NCBI GenBank assembly: GCA_035762175.1
Contig: DASTPP010000372.1
Coordinates: 1-48,980, forward strand
Reading direction: 5' to 3'
From: DASTPP01 sp035762175
GTDB taxonomy: Bacteria > Myxococcota_A > Polyangia > Polyangiales > Polyangiaceae
Length of the DNA stretch: 48,980 nt
Both the position numbers and the translations under genes were made by a program. Under the pieces are notes generated by a model. It searched no databases and was not told the origin of the DNA. It saw nothing but the letters and a program-made list of their open reading frames with translations. This document shows, piece after piece, positions 35,750-45,308 of the stretch. Every line of letters begins with the position of its first letter. The first letter of the stretch is position 1.

Positions 35750-36994
35750 GTGACGCGAGCCGAGCGCCCCGCCCTGCCCCGCGCGCTGCTGCTCTCGCTC
35801 TTTCTGGTGATCTTGGTCGACATCTCGGCGTCGACCTCGCTCATGCCCGTCCTGCCGATCTTCGCCCAGCAGCTCGGCGCCTCGGCGCTCGGGGCCACCA
35901 TGCTCTCGGCGACCTTCTCCGCCTGCCAGCTGCTCGCGACCCCGGTGCTCGGCGCCCTGTCCGACCGCGTGGGGCGTAAGCGCGTGCTGGTGTTCAGCCA
36001 GCTCGGCACCTTCGGCGGGCTCGTGCTCACGGCGGTCTCGGGCTCGGTCTGGCAGCTGTACGCCGGCCGCGCCATCGACGGGTTTACCGCGGGCAACGTG
36101 CCGGTCGCCTACGCGCTCACGGCCGACCGCACCCCGCCCGAGCGCCGCTCCGAGGCCTTCTCGATCTTGCTCGCCGCCTTCGGCACCGGCCTCTTCGTCG
36201 GCCCCCTGCTCAGCGGCTACCTCGCGCGCTTCGACATCCGGACGCCCATCTTCGTCGGCGCCGCCCTCTCGGCGCTGAGCGTCGCCGTCTCGTGGGCGCT
36301 CTTGCCGGGCGGCCCGCCCGCCTCCGGCGGGGGGGGCGGGCCGGCGGCCGCGCGCCCCCGGGGGCCCGGGTCGCTCTTCCGCGTCGGCACCTACGCCGAG
36401 TACTTCCGCCGGCCCCGGCTGGGGCCCCTGCTCGTGCAGTTCTTGCTCTTCATGCTGGCGGTCTCGTCGTTCTTCACCTGCTTCGCCGTCTTCGTCGTGC
36501 GCGCCTTCCCTTCCTTCGGCGCGAGCGAGGTGGGCTATCTCTTGGCCTACGGCGGCGTGTTGAGCATCCTGTTCCAGGGGCTGGCGATGCGGGCGCTCGC
36601 CCGCCGCTTCGGCGACGGCCGCCTCGTCAAGGCCGGCTTCGCCACCGCCGCGCTCGGGCAGTTCGCCCTCGGCGCCGCGCACTCGGTGCCCGTCCTCGTC
36701 GCCTCCTGCACGCTCGTCACGCTCGGCTTCAACGTGCTGCGGCCCACGCTCACCTCGCTCGTCAGCCGCGAGGTCGGGCCCGACGAGCAGGGCGCGGTGC
36801 TGGGCGTCACGCGCTCGCTCGAGTCGGTCGCGGGCATGGCCTCGCCGCTGGTCGGGGGCCTCTTGCTCGACCGGGGCTGGGCCCCGGCCTGGGCCTGGTA
36901 CATGGGCCTGCTCGCCCTCTCGGGCCTGGCCCTGGCGCGGCTCGGCGAGCGCCCGGGCGAGGCGCGCGCGCTGCCCGAGGGCGGGGCGCCCTGA
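35750..36994 (+). CDS. Major facilitator superfamily efflux-type transporter
   Basis: 414 residues from GTG 35750, twelve predicted helices in two halves. The motif-A region between helices 2 and 3 is GALSDRVGRKRVLVFSQLG, and helix 1 carries PVLPIFAQQLGASALGATML. Helix 4 has YAGRAIDGFTAGNVPVAYAL and helix 5 has FGTGLFVGPLLSGYL, the motif C expected of drug/H+ antiporters. It resembles TetA-like 12-helix exporters. Substrate unknown. The 3' end overlaps the opposite-strand hydrolase frame by 448 bp. Confidence 0.9.
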   Translation: MTRAERPALPRALLLSLFLVILVDISASTSLMPVLPIFAQQLGASALGATMLSATFSACQLLATPVLGALSDRVGRKRVLVFSQLGTFGGLVLTAVSGSVWQLYAGRAIDGFTAGNVPVAYALTADRTPPERRSEAFSILLAAFGTGLFVGPLLSGYLARFDIRTPIFVGAALSALSVAVSWALLPGGPPASGGGGGPAAARPRGPGSLFRVGTYAEYFRRPRLGPLLVQFLLFMLAVSSFFTCFAVFVVRAFPSFGASEVGYLLAYGGVLSILFQGLAMRALARRFGDGRLVKAGFATAALGQFALGAAHSVPVLVASCTLVTLGFNVLRPTLTSLVSREVGPDEQGAVLGVTRSLESVAGMASPLVGGLLLDRGWAPAWAWYMGLLALSGLALARLGERPGEARALPEGGAP

Positions 36995-37911
36995 GGCGGG
37001 CGGCGTAAGGGGGGGCAGCCCTCGAAGAACTCGGCGACGGCGGCGTTGAACGCGGCGCTCTCTTCGATGTGCACGCAGTGGTAGGTGCCGGGCAGCATGC
37101 GCACGCGGCCCGCGAGCGCGCCGACCTCGGGCAGGCGGCCGAGCGACACGATGCCGTCGCTCTCGCCGAAGACGGCGAGGTAAGGCACGTCGGTGCGGGC
37201 CAGATCGTCGAGGCGGTCGCGGGCGTCGGACGTGAGCAGCGACTGGTAGTTGTCGAGCCAGGTCAGCGGGTCGGACGCGCGCTGGCCCTCGGCGAGGAGC
37301 GAGACGTTGAAGGCGAAGTGGTCGCGCGAGCAATGGGTGACCGAGCTGGCGAGAAAGTAGAGGTAGGGCCGGCTGGTCTTGATCGCGCCGACGAGCGCCT
37401 GGGCCCAGCGCCGGCCCTTGTGGCGGGCGACGAAGGCGGCGCGCCGCCGGGCCGCCTCGTCGGGCCGCCGCAGCGAGGGCGAGGCGAGCACGAGGCCCCG
37501 CACGCGCGGCGGGTGCCGGACGGCGTACTCGAGCACGACGCGCGCGCCGAGCGAGAGGCCGAGTAGAAAGAAGCGCTCGAGGCCGAGCGACGAGGTGAAC
37601 TCGTGCACGAAGTCGGCGTACCCCTCGACGCTGGCCTCGCCGCGGCGGGGCATGCGGTTGCAGCCCGGCAGGTCGAACGAGATGACGCGAAAGCGCTTGG
37701 CCCACTCGCCCACGCTGAAGCGCCAGGCCTCTTGCTGGTCGACCATGCCGTGCACGAGCACGAGCGGCGGGCCCGAGCCCGCCTCGCGGTAGGGGTAGTC
37801 GAGCGGGGGGGGCGTGCGGCGGTCGGGCCGCACGAGCCGCTCGGCGAGCTCGTGGCGCCGCCGCCCGTAGACCGCGCGGGCGGTCACCAGGCGGTCGCGC
37901 AGGGTCAGCAT
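36547..37911 (-). CDS. Alpha/beta hydrolase with antisense-encoded C-terminal tail
   Basis: 454 residues. The hydrolase domain fills about residues 1-300: oxyanion segment VLVHGMVDQQEAW, FDLPGCNRMPRRG, nucleophile in LLGLSLGARVVLEY, acid in VFGESDGIVSLG and His in GTYHCVHIEES. No stop codon follows; the frame continues about 150 residues of Ser/Arg/Pro-rich sequence read antisense to the MFS gene, which is not like any hydrolase. Either the protein carries an overprinted disordered tail or a stop was lost. Substrate unknown; the fold covers esterases and C-C hydrolases. Confidence 0.8.
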   Translation of the reverse strand: MLTLRDRLVTARAVYGRRRHELAERLVRPDRRTPPPLDYPYREAGSGPPLVLVHGMVDQQEAWRFSVGEWAKRFRVISFDLPGCNRMPRRGEASVEGYADFVHEFTSSLGLERFFLLGLSLGARVVLEYAVRHPPRVRGLVLASPSLRRPDEAARRRAAFVARHKGRRWAQALVGAIKTSRPYLYFLASSVTHCSRDHFAFNVSLLAEGQRASDPLTWLDNYQSLLTSDARDRLDDLARTDVPYLAVFGESDGIVSLGRLPEVGALAGRVRMLPGTYHCVHIEESAAFNAAVAEFFEGCPPLRRPPQGAPPSGSARASPGRSPSRARARPERASRPMYQAQAGAQPRSSKRPPTSGEAMPATDSSERVTPSTAPCSSGPTSRLTSEVSVGRSTLKPSVTSVQEATRTGTECAAPRANCPSAAVAKPALTRRPSPKRRASARIASPWNRMLNTPP

Positions 37912-37948
37912 GCGGGCGGCGGGGGGCGCGGGGCGGGCGCGGGGGCCC

Positions 37949-39388
37949 TCAGCTCTGGACGCTCACCTTCTCGCGCAGCGCGGAGCGGTCGACGCGCACG
38001 ACGCGCGACTGCGAGAGCTCGCCCGGCGAGGCCGCGGCGGCCGCGTCGAGCGGCGCGAGGCGGGCCCGCCCCGGCGACGCCGACGACTCGGGCAGGGGCT
38101 CGACGTCGTCGCGGAAGACCGGGCGCTTGGTCTCGGCGAGGCGCTCGAGCAGCCGCGCCGCCATCGCGGGCCCCTTCGTCGCGGCGACCGAGGCGGCCAT
38201 CTGCCGGGCGGCGGCCGCGTACGAGGGCTCGTCGAGCACCGTGAAGAGCGCCTGGCGCAGCGCCGCGGGCGAGAGGCGCTGCTGCGGCAGCGTGACGCCG
38301 GCGCCGAGCGCGACGCAGCGCGCGGCGTTCTCGGGCTGGTCGGCGATCTGGGGCATCACGACGAGCGGCCGGCCGGCGGCGAGCGCGCCCATCACCGCCC
38401 CGCTGCCGCCGTTGCAGATGACGGCGCTCGCGTGCTCGAGGACGAGGTGCTGCGGCACGAACGACGCGGCGGCCACGTTCGGCGGCAGGTCGCCGAGCTC
38501 GGACGGCGCGACCTGGGGCCCGAGCGTGACGAACAGGTTCACCCGCTGGCCCCGCACCGCCTCGATCGCCGCCCGCACGAGCGCCCGCGGGTCGCTCACC
38601 GTGCCCGAGGTACAGTAGACGAGCGGGTCGCCGTTCGTGAACGGGTTGCGCCACGCGCCGCCCTCGCCCTCGTCGAGCAGGCAGGGGCCGACGTAGTGCA
38701 CCTGCGGCGGCAGGTCGCTGCGCGGGAAGTCGAAGGCGGCCGGGCTCGGGATCGTATAGAGATAGGGCGAGAAGACCGCCTCGCTCAGGTACTTCGAGTC
38801 GCGCGGCAGGCCCTCGCGCTCGCGCATCTTCGCCCACTCGCGCGAGAGCACCCCGTTGAGCACCCGGTAGACGCCCCGCTGCAGCGCCGCCTTCGTCTTC
38901 GCCGCCGCGTCGCGCGGCGGCAGCGCCCCGACCCCCCAGGGCGCCAGGTCGCGCGAGGGCAGCGGGCACGTCAGCTGCGGCGCGTGCGTCGCCCACGCCG
39001 TCTTCGTGCGCTCGGCCGCCAAGGACACGCCGAAGGTCGACACCGTGCCGATCACCACGTCGGCCGACCACGCCCCGATCACCGCCTCGAGGTCGCTGAG
39101 CTGCCGGAGCGCGTCGGGCAGCACGTGCTCGTTCAGCGTGCGCTTGATCTTGCGCATCGCCTCGAGCCCGCCCCGCGGCGTCGGGCGGTTGGTCTGAAAC
39201 CGCTCGAACGTCGCGTCCCACGCCCGGGTCGCGAAGTGGCGCAGGCCCAGCCCCTCGACCTTCGCCCGCAGGCCCGGCGCCGTCAGCACGCCCACCTCGT
39301 GCCCGCGCGCGCGCAACGCCGAGGCGACCGGCCAGAGCGGCGTCACGTGGCCGGTGGCGGCATAACTGCAAAAAAGAAACCGAGCCAT
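37949..39388 (-). CDS. GT1-family glycosyltransferase (MGT/UGT type)
   Basis: 479 residues from the second of two nearby ATGs (complement 39386-39388), which has GGAGAG at proper distance. The N-terminal Rossmann domain opens RFLFCSYAATGHVTPLWPVA with the GHVxP motif. The donor domain shows VYCTSGTVSDPRALVRAAIE, FVPQHLVLEHASAVICNGGS and MGALAAGRPLVVMPQIADQP, the GT1 nucleotide-sugar site; the His often seen before GG is replaced by Asn. It should transfer a sugar from a UDP or TDP donor to a small lipophilic acceptor. The C-terminal 55 residues are Ala/Ser-rich. Downstream lies a hydrolase on the same strand, 37 bp away. Confidence 0.9.
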   Translation of the reverse strand: MARFLFCSYAATGHVTPLWPVASALRARGHEVGVLTAPGLRAKVEGLGLRHFATRAWDATFERFQTNRPTPRGGLEAMRKIKRTLNEHVLPDALRQLSDLEAVIGAWSADVVIGTVSTFGVSLAAERTKTAWATHAPQLTCPLPSRDLAPWGVGALPPRDAAAKTKAALQRGVYRVLNGVLSREWAKMREREGLPRDSKYLSEAVFSPYLYTIPSPAAFDFPRSDLPPQVHYVGPCLLDEGEGGAWRNPFTNGDPLVYCTSGTVSDPRALVRAAIEAVRGQRVNLFVTLGPQVAPSELGDLPPNVAAASFVPQHLVLEHASAVICNGGSGAVMGALAAGRPLVVMPQIADQPENAARCVALGAGVTLPQQRLSPAALRQALFTVLDEPSYAAAARQMAASVAATKGPAMAARLLERLAETKRPVFRDDVEPLPESSASPGRARLAPLDAAAAASPGELSQSRVVRVDRSALREKVSVQS

Positions 39389-40916
39389 GGGCATCTCTCC
39401 GGTCGCAGCGCCGCGGCCCCCGAAGGGCCCCGGCTGCAGGAAGGGCCGCGCCGCGCCCCCCAGCCCCTCGCGCGGGGAGGGCGGCGCCGGGGCCGCGCAC
39501 AACGAAAGCGTCTCAGGCCACCGTACGCTCGAAACCTCTCGCCCGAAAGGGCCGCCCGACCCACGCCCCGCCGGCCCCCCCGGGCAGCCAAGCCGCCCCA
39601 CCGACGCCGAACAGCCTCTGCACAAACGTTACTCGCACGACCCCAGCCTAGCCTGCAATAAACTACCACCGCCGTCGAAAAGCGGTAAAGCAAAATTTCA
39701 TTTTTTTGCGCGCCCGCACCGGCTCATTGTACGACGCGGACACCGCCCCGGTTCGCAACAATCGGCCCCGGTGGGCCCACCTTTGCGCCCTGTCACCCAA
39801 AGGGCCGGGGGCACCGGACCACCTTCTCTGACACGGCCTCGCCGGGGCACCCAATCGCACTTCGCACGCCGACGTGCGTGCTAGTAGCAATCGCCACCGG
39901 CCCGAAAATCACCCTGAAACGGGTAGCACGCGCCTACCGCACATGCCCACGCGGGCGCGGCACAATATGAAGAAAATCGCCGCCCGCCTAGCCGAATCAT
40001 CCGTTAATTTTGTAAAAATCGGCCGCCCATTCGGCTTAGCGAGCGTACGACGCACCGCGCTCAAGGCAACGCCCCCCGCTCCGCCGCGCCGCCCCCCAGG
40101 CCTCGCCCCCCGCTCCGCCGCGCCACTGCCCCCAGGCCTCGCCCCCCGCTCCGCCGCCCCCAGGCCTCGCCCGATCACCAAGGCCTCGCATGACCGCCCC
40201 AGGGCCTCCCCCTGACCGTCCCAGGGCCTCCCCTGACAACCCTAGGGCCTCGACCAACCCCCGAAGGCCTCGACCAACCCCCGAAGGCCTTGACCAACCC
40301 CGAAGGCCTCGACCAACCCCCGAAGGCCTCGCCCGCTCGCCCTGAGGCCTCACCCGCTCGCCCCGAGGCTTCGCCCGGTAGCCCCGAGGCCTCGCCCGGT
40401 AGCCCCATACCCTTGCCCGCTCGCCCCGAAGCCTTGCCCGCTCGCCCCGAGGCCTTGCCCAGTGGCCCCATGGCCTCGCCCGCTCGCCCCCAGCTCTTAC
40501 CCGGTGGCCCCGAGGCCTTGCCCGGTAGCCCAATGGCCTCGCCCGCTCGCCCCGAGGCCTCGCCCGCTTGCCCCGAGGCCTTGGCTGGTCTGCCAGAAGC
40601 TCCCGCTCTCTGGTGCCCTCGCAGGGCCCTCCGAGCGCCCCTGGGCGACGCCCCATCGCGCCCCTGAGCGACGCCCCACCGCACCCCCACAGCGAGCGCC
40701 CCTACAAGCACCCACGCCTCGGCCCCGGGTGCGTATGCTTTCGAGGGCCGGGGCGGGGCCCAATCGCCTTACCTACGCGCACAATGTGCACACCGCCCTT
40801 CGAGCTCGGACCGTCGACCGAGCGCGTGGCGTCGGTGTCCCCCACAAAGCAGCGCGCCGCGCGAGCCCGGGGGGCTGGCGCGGCGGAGGGTCGGCGCGGG
40901 GGGCGCCGGCGGCGTC
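39389..40916. other. Long gene-poor region with tandem repeats
   Basis: 1528 bp. 39640-39720 and 39960-40040 are moderately AT-rich and may be promoters or relics. 40083-40175 has three units around CCCCCCGCTCCGCCG. 40187-40640 is the 21-bp repeat. Frames across it show 7-residue periodicity (PEASPAR-like) on both strands, which reflects the repeat length and not coding. Confidence 0.6.
40187..40640. repeat. 21-bp degenerate tandem repeat, about 20 units
   Basis: Unit close to CCCCGAGGCCTCGCCCGCTC. Sub-blocks of variants (ACCAACCCCCGAAGGCCTCG; GGTAGCCCCGAGGCCTTGCC) are arranged in order, the sign of stepwise expansion. Almost every unit carries AGGCCT, so StuI-type sites recur every 21 bp. 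Confidence 0.85.
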
Positions 40917-42581
40917 TCAGTCCGCGGAGGGGACGCCGTAGAGGCCCGTCTCGGGGCTCGAGGCGGCCGAGGCCGGGAAGGTGAAGGGCACGGGCTCGGC
41001 CGCGCAGCTCGTGCCGGCCGGGGGCGTCTTGCGATCGATGAGGTAGGCGTCGACCTTGCTGTTGATGCACGCGCTGCCGAGGCCGTAGATGGTGTGCCCG
41101 CCGCCCTGGTAGCGCAGCACGTACTCTTCCATGCCGAGGGCCTTGCCGAGGCTCTGCGCGCGCGAGAGGGGCGAGGCGTTGTCGAAGTCGTTGCCCACGA
41201 TCATGATCGGGGTCTTGACGCGTTCGCTGACGTCCTCGATGCGGGGCACGTCGGCGTCGGGCCAGTCGCGACACTGCGCGGCCGCGAACGAGGTCGAGCG
41301 CAGCAGGTCGCCGAAGAGGCCGCCGAAGTGGGGCGAGACCTTGGCCGTCGTGCGCGCCAGGTCGAGGTAGTCGTTGGCCTCGCGGCGCGTGCCGAAGTCG
41401 TTGCAGGTGACGACCGTGAGCGCGTCGAGGCGGGCCTTGCCGCCGAGCAGGTAGGCGCTGTTCGAGCGCGCGAGCGGCAGGACCGACTTGAGGACCGAGA
41501 CGTTGCCGGCCGCCGCCGTGGCGAGCGAGGCGACGATGAGCGGGGCGTGCGCGCGCTCGTTGTAGAGCATGCCCATCACGAGGAAGCGCACGTCGTCGCC
41601 CGTCATCGGCGCCTGGCCGGGGCCGACGGCGACGGGGGCCGCGTCGAGCTTCGCGGTGACGAGGTCCAAGGCGGCGGTGATGCCGACCTTCTGCAGGGGG
41701 CACGAGGGGTCGGCCTTGCAGAGCTGGTCGAGGCGGGCGAGCGCCTGCTCGGACGCGGCGGCCGAGTCGCGGGCGCGCTCGGTCAGCGAGTCGACGAAGG
41801 TCGGCGCGACGGCCGCGTCGAGCACCATGGCGCGCACGCGCTTGGGGAAGAGGTTCGCGTAGACCGCGCCGAGCGCGCTGCCGTACGAGTAGCCGAGGAC
41901 GGTGATCTCTTGCTCGCCGAGCGCCTTGCGCAAGACGTCGAGGTCGCGCGCCACGTTGTTCGTGCCCACGTGCTTGGCCAGGGGGCCGTTCTGCTCGAGG
42001 CACGCGTCGGCCACGCGGTGGCCGAACTCGTCGAAGTAGGCGGCGAGCGCCTCGTCGTCGTTGGCGTCGGCCGGGCGCGGCGGCATCACCACGTCGCAGC
42101 GGACGGCGTTGCTGCGCCCGACGCCGCGCGCGTCGAAGGTCACGATGTCGAAGTTCTCGCGCAGCTTGCCCGAGCTGAAGAAGGGGGTCATGGCGCGCAG
42201 CTGGTCGATGCCCGAGCTGCCGGGGCCGCCCGCCGCGAGGAAGAGCACGCCCTTCTTCGGGCCCTTGGACGAGGTCGAGGGCAGGCGCGCCACCGAGATG
42301 TCGGTCGTGTCGCAGTCGCCGTCGCTGTAGTCGAGGGGCACCTCGAGCTTCGCGCACTCGAGCCCCGGGGCGCCCTCGCAGGGCTTGAAGTCGAGCTTCG
42401 GCTTCGAGGGCCGGAAGAACCCGACCCAGCCCTCCTCCGTCGGTGCCTCCATCTCGAGTCGCTCGTCGCCCGCCTCTTCGTCGACGCGCCCGCCACACGC
42501 GCCGAGCAGCGTGCCCAGCGCGACCATGGCGAGCCCGACCACCGAACGCGACGCCCTCGAAACCGTGTGCACCGTCAACAT
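40917..42581 (-). CDS. Secreted TAP-like alpha/beta hydrolase lipoprotein
   Basis: 554 residues from the ATG complementary to 42579-42581, with AAGGGAGAAG upstream; earlier in-frame starts lack this. Leader MVALGTLLGAC is a good lipobox. The triad is complete: nucleophile LGYSYGSALG, acid GNDFDNASPL, His GGGHTIYG. FLAAGGPGSSGIDQLRAM is the oxyanion region and CNDFGTRREANDYLDL a conserved family block. Closely similar in order and motifs to the gene at 23600-25222. Likely an exported aminopeptidase or esterase. Confidence 0.9.
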   Translation of the reverse strand: MLTVHTVSRASRSVVGLAMVALGTLLGACGGRVDEEAGDERLEMEAPTEEGWVGFFRPSKPKLDFKPCEGAPGLECAKLEVPLDYSDGDCDTTDISVARLPSTSSKGPKKGVLFLAAGGPGSSGIDQLRAMTPFFSSGKLRENFDIVTFDARGVGRSNAVRCDVVMPPRPADANDDEALAAYFDEFGHRVADACLEQNGPLAKHVGTNNVARDLDVLRKALGEQEITVLGYSYGSALGAVYANLFPKRVRAMVLDAAVAPTFVDSLTERARDSAAASEQALARLDQLCKADPSCPLQKVGITAALDLVTAKLDAAPVAVGPGQAPMTGDDVRFLVMGMLYNERAHAPLIVASLATAAAGNVSVLKSVLPLARSNSAYLLGGKARLDALTVVTCNDFGTRREANDYLDLARTTAKVSPHFGGLFGDLLRSTSFAAAQCRDWPDADVPRIEDVSERVKTPIMIVGNDFDNASPLSRAQSLGKALGMEEYVLRYQGGGHTIYGLGSACINSKVDAYLIDRKTPPAGTSCAAEPVPFTFPASAASSPETGLYGVPSAD

Positions 42582-43726
42582 GATCTTCTCCCTTTGCTGG
42601 ACGACGGATGAGGCAAGCAGCCCGAGAGAGCCAGAAGAAGAAGTGCCCACTGCCACAACCGAGGCGCGGGCTTGGGGGGCCGGCGCAAAGAGCGGAGTCA
42701 TCTGCCCAGGGGTACCCTTAACCTGCGTTTCTTTCGGATTGGGCCCCTGCACCTGACACCCCGCGACCTGGTGTAGTCACTATTTCGGATGTGCTTGAAC
42801 TTTTCAAGCCCGTTTTCATTTTTTTTTGCGGCACTAGATTTCACCCCCAACGCATAACGCCTCACGACGCCAAAATTACAATTTCAATTTTCTTTCAATC
42901 GATGCCCTGGAACATGCAGCAACGACTGAAATTTACGCCCTGATATAGAATTAAGGCGGACGAAATCATCGAAGAACGACAATCTAACTTATTAAACTAT
43001 ATTAACGTTGGCATACTGTGATCTTTGCTTACAAGAATCGTGCAATGCAGGTGTTTATGCGACGAGAGCTCACCCCAATTGGACGCGTCGGCCCCCCTCT
43101 CCGAGCGATCGCCGGCCCGATCGGGACGCGCCCGACCAACGCTCGCGCGCTCCCGAGTGCTGCACGCCGAGATCGAAAAAGTGCAGCGAACTCGCAACGT
43201 CGCCGCGCTCGCAACGCGCCCTCCGTCGATCGCTCGCGCACGCGCCACGTGCCCGCGCCCGCCTCGCGCACGCACCACGCGCTCGCCTCGCACACGCGCC
43301 ACGCACGCGCCGTGCGCCACACGCCACGCACGCGCCTCGTGCCACGCACCACGCACCACGCACCACGCACCACGCACCACGCACGCGCCTCGTGCCGCGC
43401 ACCCCGCGCCCGCCTCGCGCCTCGCGCCTCGCGCCCGCTTCGGGCACACGCCCGCCTCGGGCACGCGCCTGCCTCGCGCCGCGCGCCCGCCTCGCGCCTG
43501 CCTCGCGCCGCGCGCCCGCCTCGCGCCTCGCGCCTGCCTCGCGCCATGCCCCCGCCTCGGGCACGCGCCCCCGGCGCGCGGCATGCGATCGGAGCCGACA
43601 CGACCGCGCGCGGCGGGGTGCGATCGGAGCCGACACGACCGCGCGCGGCGGGGCCGGCTTCGCCCGGAGCGCGCGACGCCGGGGCTCGCGCTTGGCTCGG
43701 CGCCCGGTCCGTGGTGGGCTCGGGGC
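42582..43726. other. Gene-poor region with AT-rich island and simple repeats
   Basis: 1145 bp. 42582-42775 would hold the promoter of the hydrolase gene. 42776-43060 is an AT-rich island (roughly 40% G+C) with runs such as CATTTTTTTTT and AACTTATTAAACTATATTAA. 43190-43600 is low-complexity CGCCTCGCGC/CACGC sequence including about five copies of ACCACGC at 43348-43383. Long frames here are repeat artefacts. Confidence 0.6.
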
Positions 43727-44680
43727 ATGATGGGGCGCAACGCCTACAAAGACAGAGACCCGCTCAACCCGCCCTGGCTCGCCGACGTGCGCCGCGGGCA
43801 CGTGACCTCGCGCGACGGGACCCGGATCGCGTACGACGCGGTCGGCGAGGGCGGCGCGACCATTCTGCTGGCCAACGGGCTCGGAGGCAGGCTCTTCGCG
43901 TGGGAGCCGCTCATCACCGCGCTCCTGCCCGGGTACCGCTTCGTCACCTGGGACTACCGCGGCCTCTTCGACTCGGACATGCCCGAGCGGCGGCACCGGC
44001 TCGCGGTGCGCTACCACGTCGACGACGCGATCGCGGTGCTCGACGCCGAGGGGGGCGGGGGCGCGGCGGCGGCGGTGGTGGGCTGGAGCATGGGGGTGCA
44101 GATCGGCCTCGAGCTCGCCGCCACGCACCCCGAGCGGGTGCGCGGCCTCGTGCTGATGAACGGCACCTACGGGCACGCGCTCTCGACGGGCTTCCAGCCG
44201 CTCTTCTCGATGCGCTTCGTGCCGAAGCGGCTGCACGCGACGGTCGAGTGGCTGCGGGCGCGGCCGGGCGCAGCCGGGGCACTCGCCTTCGCGGCGCGGG
44301 GCGCCGAGCTGCCCGTGACGACGATGCTGGCGCTGACGGCGGGGGCGAGGGCGCCGCTCTTGCGGCACTTCGTGCGGCGCTACTTCGACGGGGTGCTCGG
44401 CCCCTGCTTCGGCAATTACCTGCGCCTCTTTCAAGAGCTCGACGCACACTCGGCCTACCACCTCTTGCCCGAGATCAAGGCGCCGGCGCTCGTCGTGTGC
44501 GGCGCGCTCGACGTGCTGACGCCGGCCTACCAGTCGCGCGAGATGGCGCGGCGAATGCCGCGGGCCGAGCTGCTCGCGCTGCGGCGGGCGAGCCACTTCG
44601 CCCTGCTCGAGCGGCCCGAGCTGCTCGTGCCGCGCGTCGCCTCGTTCCTGCAGGGGCTCGGCGGGGCGCCCTCCTTATAG
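43727..44680 (+). CDS. Alpha/beta hydrolase
   Basis: 317 residues from ATG 43727; the frame is open far upstream through low-complexity DNA, but only from here does the sequence look like a protein. Landmarks: VTSRDGTRIAYDAVGEGGAT, ANGLGGRLFAWEPL, WDYRGLFDSDMPERRH, nucleophile VVGWSMGVQIGLEL, acid in GALDVLTPAYQ and His in ASHFALLERPE. This is the standard lipase/esterase or dehalogenase-like fold with a complete triad. Substrate unknown. Confidence 0.88.
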   Translation: MMGRNAYKDRDPLNPPWLADVRRGHVTSRDGTRIAYDAVGEGGATILLANGLGGRLFAWEPLITALLPGYRFVTWDYRGLFDSDMPERRHRLAVRYHVDDAIAVLDAEGGGGAAAAVVGWSMGVQIGLELAATHPERVRGLVLMNGTYGHALSTGFQPLFSMRFVPKRLHATVEWLRARPGAAGALAFAARGAELPVTTMLALTAGARAPLLRHFVRRYFDGVLGPCFGNYLRLFQELDAHSAYHLLPEIKAPALVVCGALDVLTPAYQSREMARRMPRAELLALRRASHFALLERPELLVPRVASFLQGLGGAPSL

Positions 44681-44775
44681 AGGGAGGCGCCGGCCGGCCG
44701 GGGCCGTCGGGCCCCCTCGCCCCCGCGTAGGGAAGCCCTAGCCCCCGCCCGTCTGTAGGGAAGCCCCGGCCCCGG

Positions 44776-45264
44776 CTACTCGAAGGCGACCCGGCCGCCG
44801 GCGAGGGCGTGGTCGAGGGCGTCGGTCATGCCCATCGTGAGGGGGCGGGGCACGTCGGCGGGGGCGAAGAGGCGCGCCTCGCGGATCTCGAGCGGGTTGT
44901 GGGGGCCGCGCACGGGCTCTTCGACCTCGGCGAGCACGCAGACGGTGACGGCGTGGAAGCGCACGTCGCGGTCGGGGCGCGAGTAGACGCCCGTGACGGG
45001 CCCGACGCCGATGACCGTGGCGCCGGTCTCTTCTTCGATCTCGCGCGGGATGGCCGCGGCGAGCGTCTCGCCCCACTCGAGGGTGCCGCCGGGCAGGCAC
45101 CAGCCGCCGGTGTCGGCGCGGCGGATGAGCAGCACGCGCCCGTCGGCGGTGCGGGGCACCGCGCAGATGCCCACCACGGGGCGCCGCAGGAGGTGGCGCC
45201 CGACCTCGCGCAGAACCCCGAGCGCGCCGCGGGGCAGCCAGAGCAGAGGCCCTCGTGCCGTCAT
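44776..45264 (-). CDS. Nudix hydrolase
   Basis: 162 residues; ATG complementary to 45262-45264 with a strong AAGGAGG at correct spacing. The Nudix box is complete: GTLEWGETLAAAIPREIEEE followed by TGA, matching G-x5-E-x7-REUxEExGU. The protein hydrolyses a nucleoside diphosphate linked to another group; the substrate is not predictable. It begins 44 bp after the ABC-F gene on the same strand, so they may share a transcript. Confidence 0.92.
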   Translation of the reverse strand: MTARGPLLWLPRGALGVLREVGRHLLRRPVVGICAVPRTADGRVLLIRRADTGGWCLPGGTLEWGETLAAAIPREIEEETGATVIGVGPVTGVYSRPDRDVRFHAVTVCVLAEVEEPVRGPHNPLEIREARLFAPADVPRPLTMGMTDALDHALAGGRVAFE

Positions 45265-45308
45265 GGGCGCCTCCTTAGCGCGTTTGGGGGCCGCCGCGAA
45301 GCGCCAGT

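Noticed and set aside
40175..40711. Protein genes in the 21-bp repeat
   Set aside because: Seven-residue periodic frames exist on both strands because the unit is a multiple of three; no start signals or folded sequence.
43025..43726. N-terminal extension of the hydrolase at 43727
   Set aside because: The frame is open upstream, but it encodes low-complexity His/Arg/Ala sequence from simple repeats, without a ribosome-binding site.
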